Below are positions 11,517 through 24,182 of a DNA stretch of 64,000 bases, piece after piece (position 1 is the stretch's first letter; every line of letters begins with the position of its first letter). Location of the stretch: NCBI GenBank assembly GCA_019722365.1, contig JADFUC010001973.1, positions 1 to 64,000 on the forward strand. Direction: 5' to 3'. Position numbers and translations under genes: made by a program. The notes beneath the pieces are model-generated. The model was given only the letters and a program-made list of their open reading frames with translations. It was not told the DNA's origin and did no database searches. The DNA comes from Lithospermum erythrorhizon (lineage: Eukaryota; Streptophyta; Magnoliopsida; Boraginales; Boraginaceae).

Positions 11517-11868
11517 AAATTGTACAAATTTGAAAAAAATATATGCAAATAGCTAATATTTTAAACAAAGAATTATTCTTAACCTAATACTTTTGATTAT
11601 TTAAGTAAAAATAATGTGTTAATTTTATATCAAACTTAATAATTTTATTAAGTAGAGTCCTATAATTTTATACCACATACAACTTGTAATAGAGTCTCTA
11701 CCATAAAATAATTCTATTTGAATGTAGAGTCTTATATTATAGGATTTGTATTTGTAGTCTTTTAGTTTAATTAAAATTTATCAAAATACAATTAATACCT
11801 TTCATTAAAGGTATTTTAGTCCGTTCAATCACCTAAAAAGTAAACAAACTTTTAGCGCAACTCACAGA

Positions 11869-11910
11869 TATATTATATATATATATATATATATAGATAT
11901 ATATATGTAG
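11869..11910. repeat. TA-rich microsatellite
   Basis: A run of alternating T and A with a few GATA and GTAGATAGA interruptions. Confidence 0.85.
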
Positions 11911-14900
11911 ATAGATATATCAATTTTAACACTGGTGCGTCATGAAGTATCAATATAATTAACTCAATCATGATGGATTATGTATATCAATATAATTATC
12001 TGGATTATATCACTAGTGAATTATGCAATATCAATAACATAATAACATCAATTATAATATTGATGGGTAGGTAACTACACATGTCCATAAGATTTAAATT
12101 TTATGGAATCTAACAAATAACTCAAATGCATAAACATTATACCACCCCAATTTATAATCAATCGTAACATATATGAAAGTTATTTTAAGGAATTGAAAGT
12201 CAAATCATAGGCATACAAAAATACAAAGATATTCAAATCTTCTAAAACTTCTTCCGATACTTCAAATATCATTGGGAATCTAGTGATACAACAATCTTCA
12301 AATGAATAATGAGATTGATTTGATTACCATAATTTTAGCATAACTGCAATGATCTAAGACAAAACAACCCTTTCTCCTAATAACCGTTGGATCAAATGTA
12401 AACCCATAATACATGCATGATCGAACACTTGACAGTCACTTAAGCTTAATGCTTAAGTAAAATCCTTAAGATCATAAGTCATAGCCGTGTTTACAACTTA
12501 TAAATAAATAATAATGTTTGAAGGAAAAACTTATTTAGATTATACACTGATAGTATATTTGGGATGAATCGAATGAAGGATAAACATAAATATTGACATA
12601 AAAAGATAAATCAAATATTTTGAAATGAGGTCACAATTAAAGTTACTATATAGACAAATTAGATAAATAATCAAAAATATGAAATTGAATATGAATTCTC
12701 TGTGTAAACTTTGAGCCCTATTATATACTCATATGAATCCATGATGTATTCCCGGGGTGATATTGTAGGAGTATTATTTATTTCATGAGATCCATAAAAT
12801 AGGACGTTCAATTAATCACAACAAAGATATAGAATGAACGCTTAGTGGAAATTTTTGTATCTTGTCAAACTGTATGCTTAAGGCAAATCAAACATTAGGT
12901 ACCATCATCTAATCATCTTGTAAATCTCGTCCTAACATGTGTTAGTTCCTGAACTTGATGAGTTCGTGTCTTATTAAAATCAAGAAAACATCACACTTAA
13001 AGATCACAAAATCCACATAAAATCTCCTTTATTGGGGGTAAAATCAGCTTTATTGCACAGGGCTCTAAAATGGTTTATTTTTCATTAGCTAAAACTCATT
13101 ATAAAAGGGATTAATCACAAAGCACTAAACATTTTGCCATTGCTCGAAAGATTCTTCTTTAAAGATTTACTCAACATTGTCTTTTATTTGTCCGCCCAAC
13201 TTGGCAACATATATGATTGGTTACATACACTTAGGATTCTCAATGGAGGATAGAGATTACATGAATTAACTAACTTATTTTGGTAAATACTTTCTAATTT
13301 CTACCGTAACTGATATGAATAAATGAAACTTTATTTTATTGAATGCCACAAACAGGAATCTTTTCTTACAAGAGTGGCATGTTCATTGAATGGATTGGGT
13401 GGGGTCATTTATTTTATGTTCTCAGAATTGGAACACAATTTGGTACAGGGCACAGGGAGGGACCTTTGCTTAATAATCTTCCATAAATTTGACTATTGAC
13501 TTTTATTGTCAGCCTCATGTGCCATGTACAGATTTGGCGGGTCAATTGCTAGCCATAACCTTAAGCTAATGTTTTACCATTTAGGGCTGTTGATAACAGT
13601 TACAATTTAAAAGTATATTTGTAGTTGTAGAAATTAAAAAGTTACGGTAAAAGAAATTAAGGTAAACAGACTTAAGCATCGTAAATATATAAGGGACTTA
13701 AGCATCATATGTGTTTTCTATTGCAGGTGTTATGGAGTAGGTGTTTAATTGATAGTTCACATAATTTTATTTTTTATTTTTATTAAAGTCATTTCAGGAT
13801 ATATATATTATCGAAAGAAACTAAACTTTATCTATCACATACCGTAATAATAAGGTACTTTAATTCATTTAACTTCTAGGATCTATTTCATATTTCAAGA
13901 TCCATAATTCCATATATAACTTTTTTGTTGCATTATCAAAGAAATGGATGGACTTGTCTAATTAGATGAAAGTCTATTTCATAGTCTCATACATAGATTT
14001 AGTGCTGAGATAAACTTAAAAGACTTTTAGTTAACTAGTTAGTAGATATATAAACATTTTTTATATTGTAAATACTTTAAGAGATTTGAAAAGAGTTTGT
14101 TTCTGATATATGGAGTATTTTAAAAATCTAACTTTAATTTAAATCATGAGCAATTGAGCCAATTCAATAACACCCCTTTCACCATGCTAAACTTGCTAAA
14201 TTTTATTGATAAAACGAAAGCATAATGAAATCTGTTAGCTGTATAACAACCAATCGAACAATAATCTAATTAACATTAAAAACATCTTATACTCCGTATA
14301 TCTTAGGACATTGTAAACTGTCAATGAGGAAAGCATGTAAATTTAACATCTGGTAGTATTTAGAAGTGAATTTTATAACTTTGATCTAATATTAGTTGAA
14401 TTCTAATAATATCTAGCACTTTCCTTGCACAACCAAAATATTCATAATAAAAAATAGGTAAGAGTACCCATTAACCAACCTTATATGATTAAACTTAGCT
14501 GTCATGCTTCATAATTGGAGGATGCGTTGTAATAGTATGATGGAGAACATATATCTCATCATCAAGAATATTTAATCTTATCATCAAAACTTGGGAATGA
14601 TAACATAAATTAAACATATTTATTCGATTGTACAATTGATTTGAAGGAAGAAAATATGTCTCTCCTATATATGTTAGCTAGGTTTGATTTTCAAGAAAAT
14701 ATATAAGAAATAAAACAAAACAATAATAATACTATTACATTTGCAGGATGTTATAACCACCAAGGTTAATTTTCCCGCTTCACATTACAAACAAAATATA
14801 TAGTAATAACTATATTATGGTTTTCTTCACCATGCACTTCACATATCTAACTGGAAGTTCATAAAAACCATTTGTAACACAAACATGATTGCAAAAACTC

Positions 14901-15007
14901 AACATTCTTCTTCTTCGACAACCCAAGCTGAAAGTTCCTCCCATCCACAAGAGATATCTTCCACCTTTTAGTTTTTTTAATAAAATTAACTTTGATGTAA
15001 TATTTTA

Positions 15008-15801
15008 TCAAATATTACAACCTAGCCCTCTTGCTTCTGCCCCTTTCATGATTCTCAGTCTCTTGCAAGTTGAGATGAACATTCTGTAATAACAAAAACC
15101 CAATCAAATTAGCATATTTTTATAAATAAAATATCATATTTAATTTAAAAAATATTGAATTTTGTGAGTACTTACTCAAAGGGAACATCACCAACAAGCA
15201 TCAAATCACCATCTTTGTCTTCATAAGCAGGGGCATATTCAGAACCCTTGTAGCCTTCCCTCTCAGAATACTCACCAAAAGTGAGCTTGAACATGTTCTC
15301 TAGAGCCTTGAGGAGTTCAGAATATCCTCCTTTGTTGTATACTTTCAGGTCAATCTTTCTGAGATAAGGAGCTCCATCCATGCTAACTTTAACATACATA
15401 GCAAAAGAATCAGCTTCCACTTTCTTAGTTTGCATGGTATTCTTCCTGTATGATCTCACCGGTGGCCACCCAACAATTTGTGCTCTGCAAATAAATATTG
15501 AATTAATTCATAAAAGCACATGGATTAATCTTAAAAATTCTAAAAAATGAATATTTTGAAGAGGGTATTTGTTATTTCTTGATTCATAAACTTACTTTGA
15601 ATCTGGAGCAGTTTCTTTAGCATCAGAACTTTTTGCATTTGTGGAACTTTCTTCAGGTGAAACTGGCAAAGCCCTTTTGTTATTCTTGGCATTAGAAATG
15701 ACCAAGTCATTCTCTGATTCATCTGTTCCTGGCAATCCAAGTCTCAACTCAGTTGCCTTAAGATTCAGATCATTTTCAGCACCCATGTTTGTTTTCTCCA
15801 T
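15008..15801 (-). CDS. Aux/IAA auxin-response repressor (IAA1-4-like), three exons
   Basis: The exons on the minus strand are 15801-15596, 15484-15176 and 15083-15008. Junctions are GT..AG and join in frame (the first gives Asp-Ser-Lys-Ala, the second Pro-Phe-Glu-Met), for 196 residues. Domain I has the EAR repression motif in TELRLGLPG (about residues 17-25). NKRALP supplies the Lys-Arg pair. Domain II is the degron [14 protein letters not shown] (about 71-84), which TIR1/AFB receptors bind with auxin. Domains III and IV form the PB1 fold, from [17 protein letters not shown] to [14 protein letters not shown]. The family represses ARF-driven transcription in the nucleus and is degraded when auxin rises. 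Its length and short spacers suit the small IAA1/2/3/4 clade. In domain IV two usually invariant tryptophans are replaced: DGDLM for DGDWM, and VPFE for VPWE. The start is the first Met, with stops upstream. I do not assign an orthologue number. Confidence 0.95.
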
Positions 15802-15990
15802 TTTCTTACAAATGGTTCTTGATTTTAAGACTTTTGAACAAATCTTGAGTATTCTCTTGATTGATGATAAAAGTTTAGCTAGAGAAGTGTGTTTGAATTG
15901 AAGAAAAGATGAGAATTGATTGGAATGATTTGAAGAGAAATGTTTTTGATGGTCTTGGACTTATATGGACAGGTTAGAATGTAGAGGAAG

Positions 15991-16000
15991 GTATTTTATA
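15991..16000 (-). promoter_or_regulatory. TATA box of the Aux/IAA gene
   Basis: On the minus strand the sequence reads TATAAAATAC, 190 bases upstream of the start codon. That leaves room for a 5' leader of about 150 bases. I saw no TGTCTC or TGTCGG auxin-response element in the roughly 1 kb upstream. Confidence 0.6.
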
Positions 16001-16297
16001 GAGAATAATATGATAGCACTATTGTATGTCTTAAACAAACAAAATTAATAATTTAGATAATCAAGGTTTAGGTGTAACGCTTCCTTCTAAGTTCATGAAT
16101 TTTGGGCAAAGCTAGAGAAAGTGGTACAACATTTAGGGGACAAGAGTTGGACAAGCACAGCCGCCCAAATGGAAGATTTTTATAATAATTGATCAAAATT
16201 GAATGGTCAAGATGAGTTAGTGTTTTGGGGTGTTTAAATATTGGGCGTTGGATTTATTAGAATTGAGGGAAAGGGGAGGGTATTTCCATCTGAATAG

Positions 16298-16486
16298 AAA
16301 GGGGTTCATTTATTTATTTTTATTTTTTTAGTTAGCGATGATATCATTTTAAATATAAGAATATTACAACTTATGAGATTATTAAAAATTTGAGCCTCTT
16401 TGAAATTCGAACTCAGTACCTCTTAGTTAGAAGCCTCGGATAGATGTCACTGCGCTAGAAGCCATGTGCAAAAGAGTTCATTTATT
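16298..16486 (-). mobile_element. tRNA-derived SINE with target-site duplication
   Basis: Read on the minus strand, the head (from about 16469) has an A-box-like TGGCTTCTAGCGCAGTG and a B-box-like GAGTTCGAATTT about 40 bases later. An AT-rich body follows and ends in an A-rich tail (about 16315). The plus-strand flanks are AAAGGGGTTCATTTATT at 16298-16314 and AAAAGAGTTCATTTATT at 16470-16486, which match at 15 of 17 positions. This fits retroposition by LINE machinery. The body is about 155 bases and carries no coding sequence. Confidence 0.72.
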
Positions 16487-19374
16487 AGGTGTTGGGTATG
16501 GGCTCAATAATGGGTTATGTATGTGAAAGTGAAGGTTTTTTTATTTAGGACAAGTTTTGAAATTATCGTTAATTTTATTGTTAGGTATATATGGTGATAT
16601 GTTTTTTTATGTTTTGTCCTTTTTTTTTTTTAGTAATGCAAATGATTATATTGTGTGGTGGCTTGCTTATAAGGTTCACTACAAATTTTTTGTATAATTT
16701 GAGTATGGATTCTTTCAAAATTACAATTTCTTCAATTATTATAAGCTCTAATTTCAATCATTAAAAATTTAATTACATTAACTAATTTTGAAGTTGGCAT
16801 TTTAATAATATATATTAACATCCTTAATATTCAATATACTTTTAAGAATTGGGAAAAAAATTAATTTCGAGGGGATAAAAGTGTAAGTAAACTAATTAGG
16901 AATGGAGGAAGTAATGATTATGTTTAATGAAGTTGACTATCCGCGTGCTTTGACCAACTTTGGCTGAGCAGAAACTAAGAGGAGCTCTAGAGGATCGGAA
17001 AAATGAACTGCACTTTAAGTCAATAATAGATCAAATTATAACATAGCTTAGAGTTATAAATATTTTTGAACCTTATGAAATTGATTGAGATTCTTTAACG
17101 AGTACGTGTGAACTTGTTTATTAATTACATAACTATTTCAAAAGTGATTTTTAGTTTAATGGTTGAATTTCTTATGGTGACAAAAATAAATTAGTTATCT
17201 GAACATTTCAGAAGTGTTAGATCTAACTATATTCTGCCATAGTCCTTTGCTTGTTGGGAACCATAAATAATTCTGATATATACACTAACATACACTACTG
17301 CCATTTCGTTGAATGTTACTCTTTGATTTGTAATTTTCTATATATATAGACAAAGTGGTAACATAATATCGAATCCGATGAACCATTTTTCCCAAATCAC
17401 AAGCCATGGGAGCTCAAATAATAAAGGTTATGGTTTCACAATAACATGTGATAATCAAACACTTCCTTATTATTAAATAAAATCATATACTATTAATAAT
17501 AAATAATGTAAAAGAAGATTCCTATTTTTATTAACAATTTTTCTTTTGAGGCAAAGTATTGACTAATAATTACTTTATATCTTCATATTATAATAAATAT
17601 AAATTAGATATTACTATATTTATTTTAAAAATATTTTATTTTTATTTATTAAAAATTCTCTATTAATTAATCTCAAATTCTCAACTATCAAAGATTAAAA
17701 ATATAACTTTGATTTTATTAATTTCAGACCAAATTGACAATCAACTCGTTGTTTGTGAGCTATCAAACATAGCAATATGAGGCTAATAACTCCGAGGTAT
17801 ACACACACCCAAATAAGATGTTGGATTAAATGCACTATTTCGCTTCCCTCTATTCGTGTCAGTAGCTTACGTAAGCTTCATTAAGCAAAATTATCATTTC
17901 ACTAAAATTACTATTCTAGCTAGATAATATTGCCCGCCAATAACCTACCTAATTTATCTCGACTTTTTTCTTATCCTTCTTTTCACCTTTACTTGAGGTT
18001 ATCCTTCTTTTTTCGCTTTTAAAGGTTGATAGTTAAATAGAGATATATTACAAGCCAAATTTGGTTATACACCGCCTCACTTTTATATGTCGATTCAAAT
18101 TATAGTAAAGACAACATTGCCTTTTATAAATTTTAATAGTTTTAAATACTTCAAGAATGTATCATAAATTACCTAAAAATTATTAAAATATATTTCAATT
18201 CCCCGCATCTATTATTCTTCATCATGAAAGGGAGATGTGAGAAGGCTAAAAAGTTGAATATAAATCTTATACGCTTATAGTTAATTCATTTGAAGATGCA
18301 ATTTCATCATTCTTAAAAGAGTAAATTTTATCAAAAAATTTATAAAAAATGTGAAACTTGTTAAGAATGACAAAAATAAAACAAAAGGAAAAATTTGAAT
18401 AAAATTGTTGACAGTCTACAGAAAACTTCAAAAAGTTCACCGCATGTGAACGAACATATGCATACATTTATTTTCTTGGCTTCTCGTGTAAGTTATGCTG
18501 TGGTATTTGATAGGGAATAAATCAAACTGTAGATTTTTTATTAAATTTTAACACTTAAAATTAAAGGATATAATTATCTTTTCGATATTTTTTAGATCGC
18601 CGTATAAAAAATTTGAGATTGATATATAACAAATCTCATTATATATCAGATAATATATGATAACGTTTTAAAAGAAAGATGACATGTTATTATTTTGTCC
18701 TACCTTTATCAAACAATAATTCTCTTACTAACTCCATTATTACATAATTAATTGTAGTGCAACATAGAATCTTGAAAATTAAGGCCACTGGTTTCGACCA
18801 TAAAATCGAGCAGGATGTGAAAGTTCAAGTTAGCAATATATCCTACTTCTTTAACTAACTGGATTTAGAAAAGGTTTAAGCTGGCTAAGAACCAGGGTTG
18901 TTTCATAAAAAACGGGACCATGTGACTAGATACTAAATAAGGCCTTCTATTAAATAATTTTTTTCAGATGTGAAAATAAATAATCATATTAATTTAAAAA
19001 TCAAGCCATTCAATGTAATTATTCGAACATTCATTCAAAAAGTTCATTTTGGAGAATTTTCTAACTCTTCAATTTCTTTTTTTCATAATGCTTTTCATCA
19101 TATCTCAAGCTTCATATTTTCTAGCTTTTTAAAAGAATATAACTAAAGGCTAATGATGAAAAAATGATAGATTATAGATTTGGGCCGGATGTAAACAACT
19201 GGCATTATCAAATAACGAACAACACTAGAATCAATTCTTCCTCCTAATAAGAAACAAACGGATGCACTATTGTTAAAGATTCATAAAATTTAATATATCA
19301 AAATTACGCATAATTCAATATAAAATCCCTAAAAATTAAATACTTATATATAATAAATGTGCTGGAATCCCCCT
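16487..19374. other. AT-rich spacer
   Basis: I found no gene or well-formed repeat here. An end resembling a Stowaway MITE (AATGGAGGAAGTAATGA near 16902) has no convincing partner. Confidence 0.5.
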
Positions 19375-19635
19375 AAAAAAAATTACAATCCAATTGGTCA
19401 TTGGGCCTTGTTAGGCCATTTATGGACTTCGAGGTGTCTCAAGCCCTCTTCCAAATGCACCCCAATAAATGGTTTCTGCATCGTTTTTAATTTCACGCCA
19501 GCAGCCTGTAAGTCACTAAAGTAACCTTAGATTTTCTTAATAATGGCATTTTTAATACACTTCTCAACAACACCTTCATAGTCCTAATCCCCAAACTTCA
19601 ATATCCAAAAGTAATCAGAATGACACTGGCCCCAG

Positions 19636-21500
19636 TGTAGCTCCCCCTATAATAATCGCCATCGTTCGAACACCGTAGTCACCGATCGATGGATATCAAC
19701 ATAAAAGACTTCATTTGATATTAATACAAATCAAAACTTTTGTACATCGAAGTAACCAAACAACTCACCACTAAACATAACATTCATAATCATCATACAT
19801 CAAAGTTTGAATAATACAACCAAACATCATAACGACATAAGCCCTAAAAATACATCATCATAAGAATAATATGGTTCACATGACTCCTCAAAAGACAACA
19901 AAAGTTTTGAAAACTCGACAAGGGAAACGATACGAAGGACTCTGGCTGGCGATATCCTAACGCAATTCGAACTATACCTACGATTATACTCAAATTGCGT
20001 CGCAAAAGCATTTCTGCGCCACCTCGAACGCTTCCCCCGTATCTACAAAATTCCTGGGGGTCCCTAAATAAAGTGCGAGTTGGAGTTTCAACGAATATTT
20101 ATATAACGAACCATAACTGGGCCACATATATGCATTGCTTAAACATATAGTCTAAAAATTTAATATAATTCACCTCTCAAATAATCCAACAATTCAATAA
20201 TATCCGATAATTTAATCATATCAAATAATCCAACAAATAAATTTACACAAACAAATAATAAATATTCAAGATATCACACAAGCAAATAACTTACACCTAC
20301 TTATTAGAGTCTACTCCTTCTAATAGTGGGTAGTTAAATGACGCTACTCGCCGCTTCTACCCAAAGAACCAGAAAAACAACTCAACCTGCAGGAGAGTAC
20401 CAATTTAACCGGACTAGAGTTCAACAACAAATCACATCAACAATCATCCCATCATCATATATCACAACTGATCATATAACAATACTCAACATCGCAAGTC
20501 TCAATATCACATATCACATATATAACTCATTTAGTAAAAACTATACAACTTACATATACACAATATATATGAAAGGTTATGTCACGTGATATAAATACTC
20601 ACCTCAAGCCAAGCCAAATATCAACAACTTTTACTACCTGAAGCAACTACCCGATATCCACACCTAAAGAACATAATAATAACAATTACTTTTATTTTAG
20701 TAACTTTAACTAACAACATCTACTAGATTCAGAAGACTTTGAACTTACGCAATTTCATCCCATTTTACAATATATCGCTATACCCATATAAAATATCCAT
20801 TTTAATCTTTGTCTATCCAAACTATACTAGTTATATCAAGAATCTAAATTGAATACTACTATCCAAAATCTATTACATAATTAAACTAGAACTAACATAT
20901 GATCCTATAATTTAGTTTATGTATATTATAATTACTCAATTTACTACTTACTTCAACAAGACTTTAATTAGATAATTACGTAGCCCTATAACCAATATAC
21001 TTATATTTAAATAATTAAATATGAACTCTAAATATCATTAATGGATGAATTTAGCTAATTAAAGTAACTTGACATAGTTATAAAACTAGTTATATAACCA
21101 ATAAAATGATATAGTTATACCTTTTTCTTCTTGAAACTTGATAGAAACTTTAGGATTATGATTTAAGAGGAGAATAACCACCAAATGAAAAAAAAAATTT
21201 TGGGAAAGGGGAGGGGAAACTCACGGCCAAGAGGAGAGAAGAAAGGAAAATATTTTGTGTGTGTTCTTGATTTATGAGGATGGAAGTTTTATAAAATAGG
21301 GTTACTTAGCTTTGAAGTCAACTAAGCAAGCACTCCAGGTGGCCCTTAAGCAAAGAGGGATAGCCAAGCACGAGGTGTCGCTTTCCTTTCTTAGCTAGAG
21401 GAAATGAGTAGTACTTAGCTATACACTTGTCTAGTTCGAAGTCAATGAAGTGTAGAAATACTAATTATTACTTGAATCATAAAAAATATGGGTTATTTCA
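19636..21500 (-). repeat. Solo gypsy LTR inserted in the LINE
   Basis: A non-coding block of about 1.86 kb starts with TGTAGCTCCCCC and ends with GGGTTATTTCA on the plus strand, giving TG..CA ends. The right end equals that of the LTR at 9795 and the left end resembles TGTAGCGACC at 39025. The LINE frame resumes at once on each side, so both boundaries are well placed. I could not confirm a 5 bp target duplication: the flanks read ACTGGCCCCAG and CTGCC. Orientation is inferred from the related copies. Confidence 0.7.
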
Positions 21501-22730
21501 CTGCCAAAGATTATAGACCCATAAGTCTCAGAATGTGATTTATAAACTTGTCAAAATTTTTTAGTAAACAGCTCAAACCACATCTCTTCACTAATTTCCC
21601 TACCAAATGGGTTTACATGGCCATTTAATCACGTAGATAACATTATACTCAAATTTCAAGAATTAACTAATCAAATCAACTTCCAAATCTAAAAAATATG
21701 GGCTTGGCAGAATAGCGTTGACACGAGCAAGGCTTTGATTATAATATCTTGACATTTTCTCTCTTCCGAACCTTGGAACAACTAAATTTTCCCCCAAACT
21801 GGATAAAAATTATCACAACTTGTGTTTTAACTGTTCAATTTTATGTTATAATAAATGGACATGTTACACAACGTTTCACTCCAACCAGTGGATTAAGACA
21901 AGGAGACCCTCTCTCGTCAATCTTCTTTTCCTCCTCAGATGAGGCGCCTTCCGTGATCTCTAAACCAATCCCAACAACTTCACTTAATCAAGCGGTGTCA
22001 GATCTCAAGGAATAGCCCCAAACTAACACACCTTTTATTTGCAAGAGATACCGCCATTTCTTTTAAACTAGATAAAAATTATGTCAACAACTTTTAGTCA
22101 AATTCTTAAAGACACTTATGACTTCTTTGGACAACGGATACACTTTTCTAAATCACAAATCGCCTTTTAGTCCATCTACTCCACAAATAGTCAAAAATCA
22201 AAACCCTCCCCGCTTGCCTTTTAGGAAATTCCATTACTTTTGAAAATATTCATGTTTCCCTTTGATATTACTACCTACAAATCATAATTTTTTCAAGAAC
22301 TTCTAGACAAAATCAACTCTAGAATCCATTCTCGATAACTAAATTTCGAACTAAACTCGCAAAATACTCTTAATAAAAATCGGCCCTCACTCGGCATCCT
22401 GGTCTACCCAATATCAGCGTATAAATTCCCAACAAATATCATCAACAAAATAAACACAATGTTAGCAAACTTTCTTTGGAACTTCAATGACCAAAAGAAA
22501 TTACATTGGCTCAACTGGAACTTCTTGCAAGTTGCAATTACCAATGATTGAATGGGGTCTAGGAATTAAGAACTTAAATAACTTCAACCTCTCATTATTA
22601 GCAAAATCCAGTTGGAGCCTAATCACACAACCTATAACACATAAAAGTATCTTACTTAAATCCAAATATTTTCCCAACACATCCATCACAACAACAAAAG
22701 CCAAATACAATAAAACTTATGTTTGAAAAG
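21501..22730 (+). pseudogene. LINE reverse transcriptase remnant (3' part)
   Basis: The longest open part, 21749-22015, runs from FRTLEQLNFPPNWIKII to GLRQGDPLSSIFF, the stretch before the catalytic box of plant L1 enzymes. After a frame break, THLLFARDT stands where the family has LLFADDT, so the second catalytic aspartate position is Arg. The reading at 22487-22726 matches the C-terminal thumb and connection part (EWGLGIKNLNNFNLSLLAK). The first part of the domain lies before the LTR, at about 19420-19620. In an intact element this enzyme would prime on nicked target DNA. Confidence 0.78.
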
Positions 22731-24182
22731 TACTACCGATGGTTTGACTATCTTGAAATTTTTTTTTTTATTCACCGGGTAAGGACATCCACCGTCCGGG
22801 ACAATTGTATTTATCCTTCCCCCAAATCCTCTCATAACCTACTTACTCACTTCCTAATAAAGTCTACACCAATCCTTTAAATTCTCAACACACTTACCAT
22901 AGATAAGTATTAAAAGTGGAATAAACCTTTACTCTTGACTCTTCACAAAATCAATGACCTCCCTAATCCGTCAAATTCCAATTAACGGTAGAACTGCACT
23001 ACCTCCAAAGGTCATAACTAACTCTAAAACACCAACCGCAAATTACTATATAGTATAATATACTTAAATCCAACGCATTTCACAGTTTTAAACCCCGCCT
23101 TTAAATCTCAAAAAGACGTAAAACACTCTACTGAACTCGAAGCCTCCCGACAAAATCAAACTTTTGTATGGAAAATCCTCTATAATCGTTACCGACCTAC
23201 TTAATATTTCCAAAAGAACAAAGAAAATTATTAGTACCACTTGTGTATTTCAGGGATATAACCAAAGAGGTGATTGATCACTCTTTCGAACGTGTCCCCT
23301 AATTTTATACCGCTTTGGAACTCAAACTCCTTTTTCAAAAACTTACATTTTCGCTCTCATATTATTATTCACTCTTTAAATCTTTTACTCAAAAAAATCT
23401 ATTACGCCTTCCACCCCTATCAAGGGATAAACTTTATTTTCTCCTATCAACACTTTGGAGAATTTGAAATTGTCGTAACAAAATTATTTTTCAAAACTCA
23501 ATTTTGATATCGGACAACTAATACTCATAATAGACACACACTACAAGACTTGAAACATTAACTTCTCTCCAACACAAGACATTCATACACAACAAAAAAT
23601 TAAATCAATCACCTTCACAACGCAATCCTTTACTAACGCACAAGCCAAAAACATATCCACTATTCCCCTCTAACCGGTTATACTATATTACAATTTACTT
23701 GCCACACCATAGACACACATATCATTCTCATGTTACGATAACCATAACAAATACATTTTCTCTCATCCTTTTGCATTCACCTATATTGCCTCAATACCGC
23801 AGCTACAATTGCATACCATAGATTCTATGGCATAGAAGCATTAGTTTTTAGTCTCTTAGTGTCAATCCATACATTTCGTATTCTGCCTACCTTGGCATGA
23901 CCTTTTACACTGCCACAGTTATCCTTAGCTCGAGGTTGCTGCTTAGGTTCGAATGAAATTTGTTTTTGTTTATTTCCTATCCTTATAAAGAATGCTGCAT
24001 TATTTTGAAGCCATCAACAAATGCAACATTCTCGGACAACTACGAAGCTTTTCCACTGCTTAATGCTTAATAACCGGATTTGTTTAGTATAGTTATAGTA
24101 ATAATCTCGCATGTACTTATAAATACTAATGATTGTACTTTATTTTGTTTATCCAATGTGAATTATCTAAAAAAAAAAAAAA

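Larger units (their letters stand above)
9796..15007. other. AT-rich spacer downstream of the Aux/IAA gene
   Basis: I see no gene in this stretch. It is strongly AT-rich with only short chance open frames. It holds the tandem array at 10341-10800, a pair of short direct repeats near 11337 and 11478, and a TA-rich microsatellite at 11869. The rest, including 11.9-14.9 kb, shows nothing recognisable. Confidence 0.6.
19375..24182 (+). mobile_element. 5'-truncated L1-type LINE, split by a solo LTR
   Basis: Reverse-transcriptase pieces occur in L1 order: EVSQALFQMHPNK near 19430, a TFIVLIPK block near 19575, KDYRPISL at 21504, GLRQGDPLSSIFF at 21889, LLFARDT at about 22031, then LHWLNWNF and GLGIKNLNNFNLSLLAKSSWSLI at 22500-22620. 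KSKYFPNTSI and a zf-RVT-like FVWKILYNRYRPT near 23170 follow. The copy ends with an A run at 24169-24182. The left limit is uncertain, and the endonuclease domain is not visible. An LTR interrupts the frame at 19636-21500. Many stops show an inactive copy. Confidence 0.8.

Noticed and set aside
16680..16915. A further Stowaway MITE ending at AATGGAGGAAGTAATGA
   Set aside because: I could not find a matching left terminal repeat with TA at a sensible distance.
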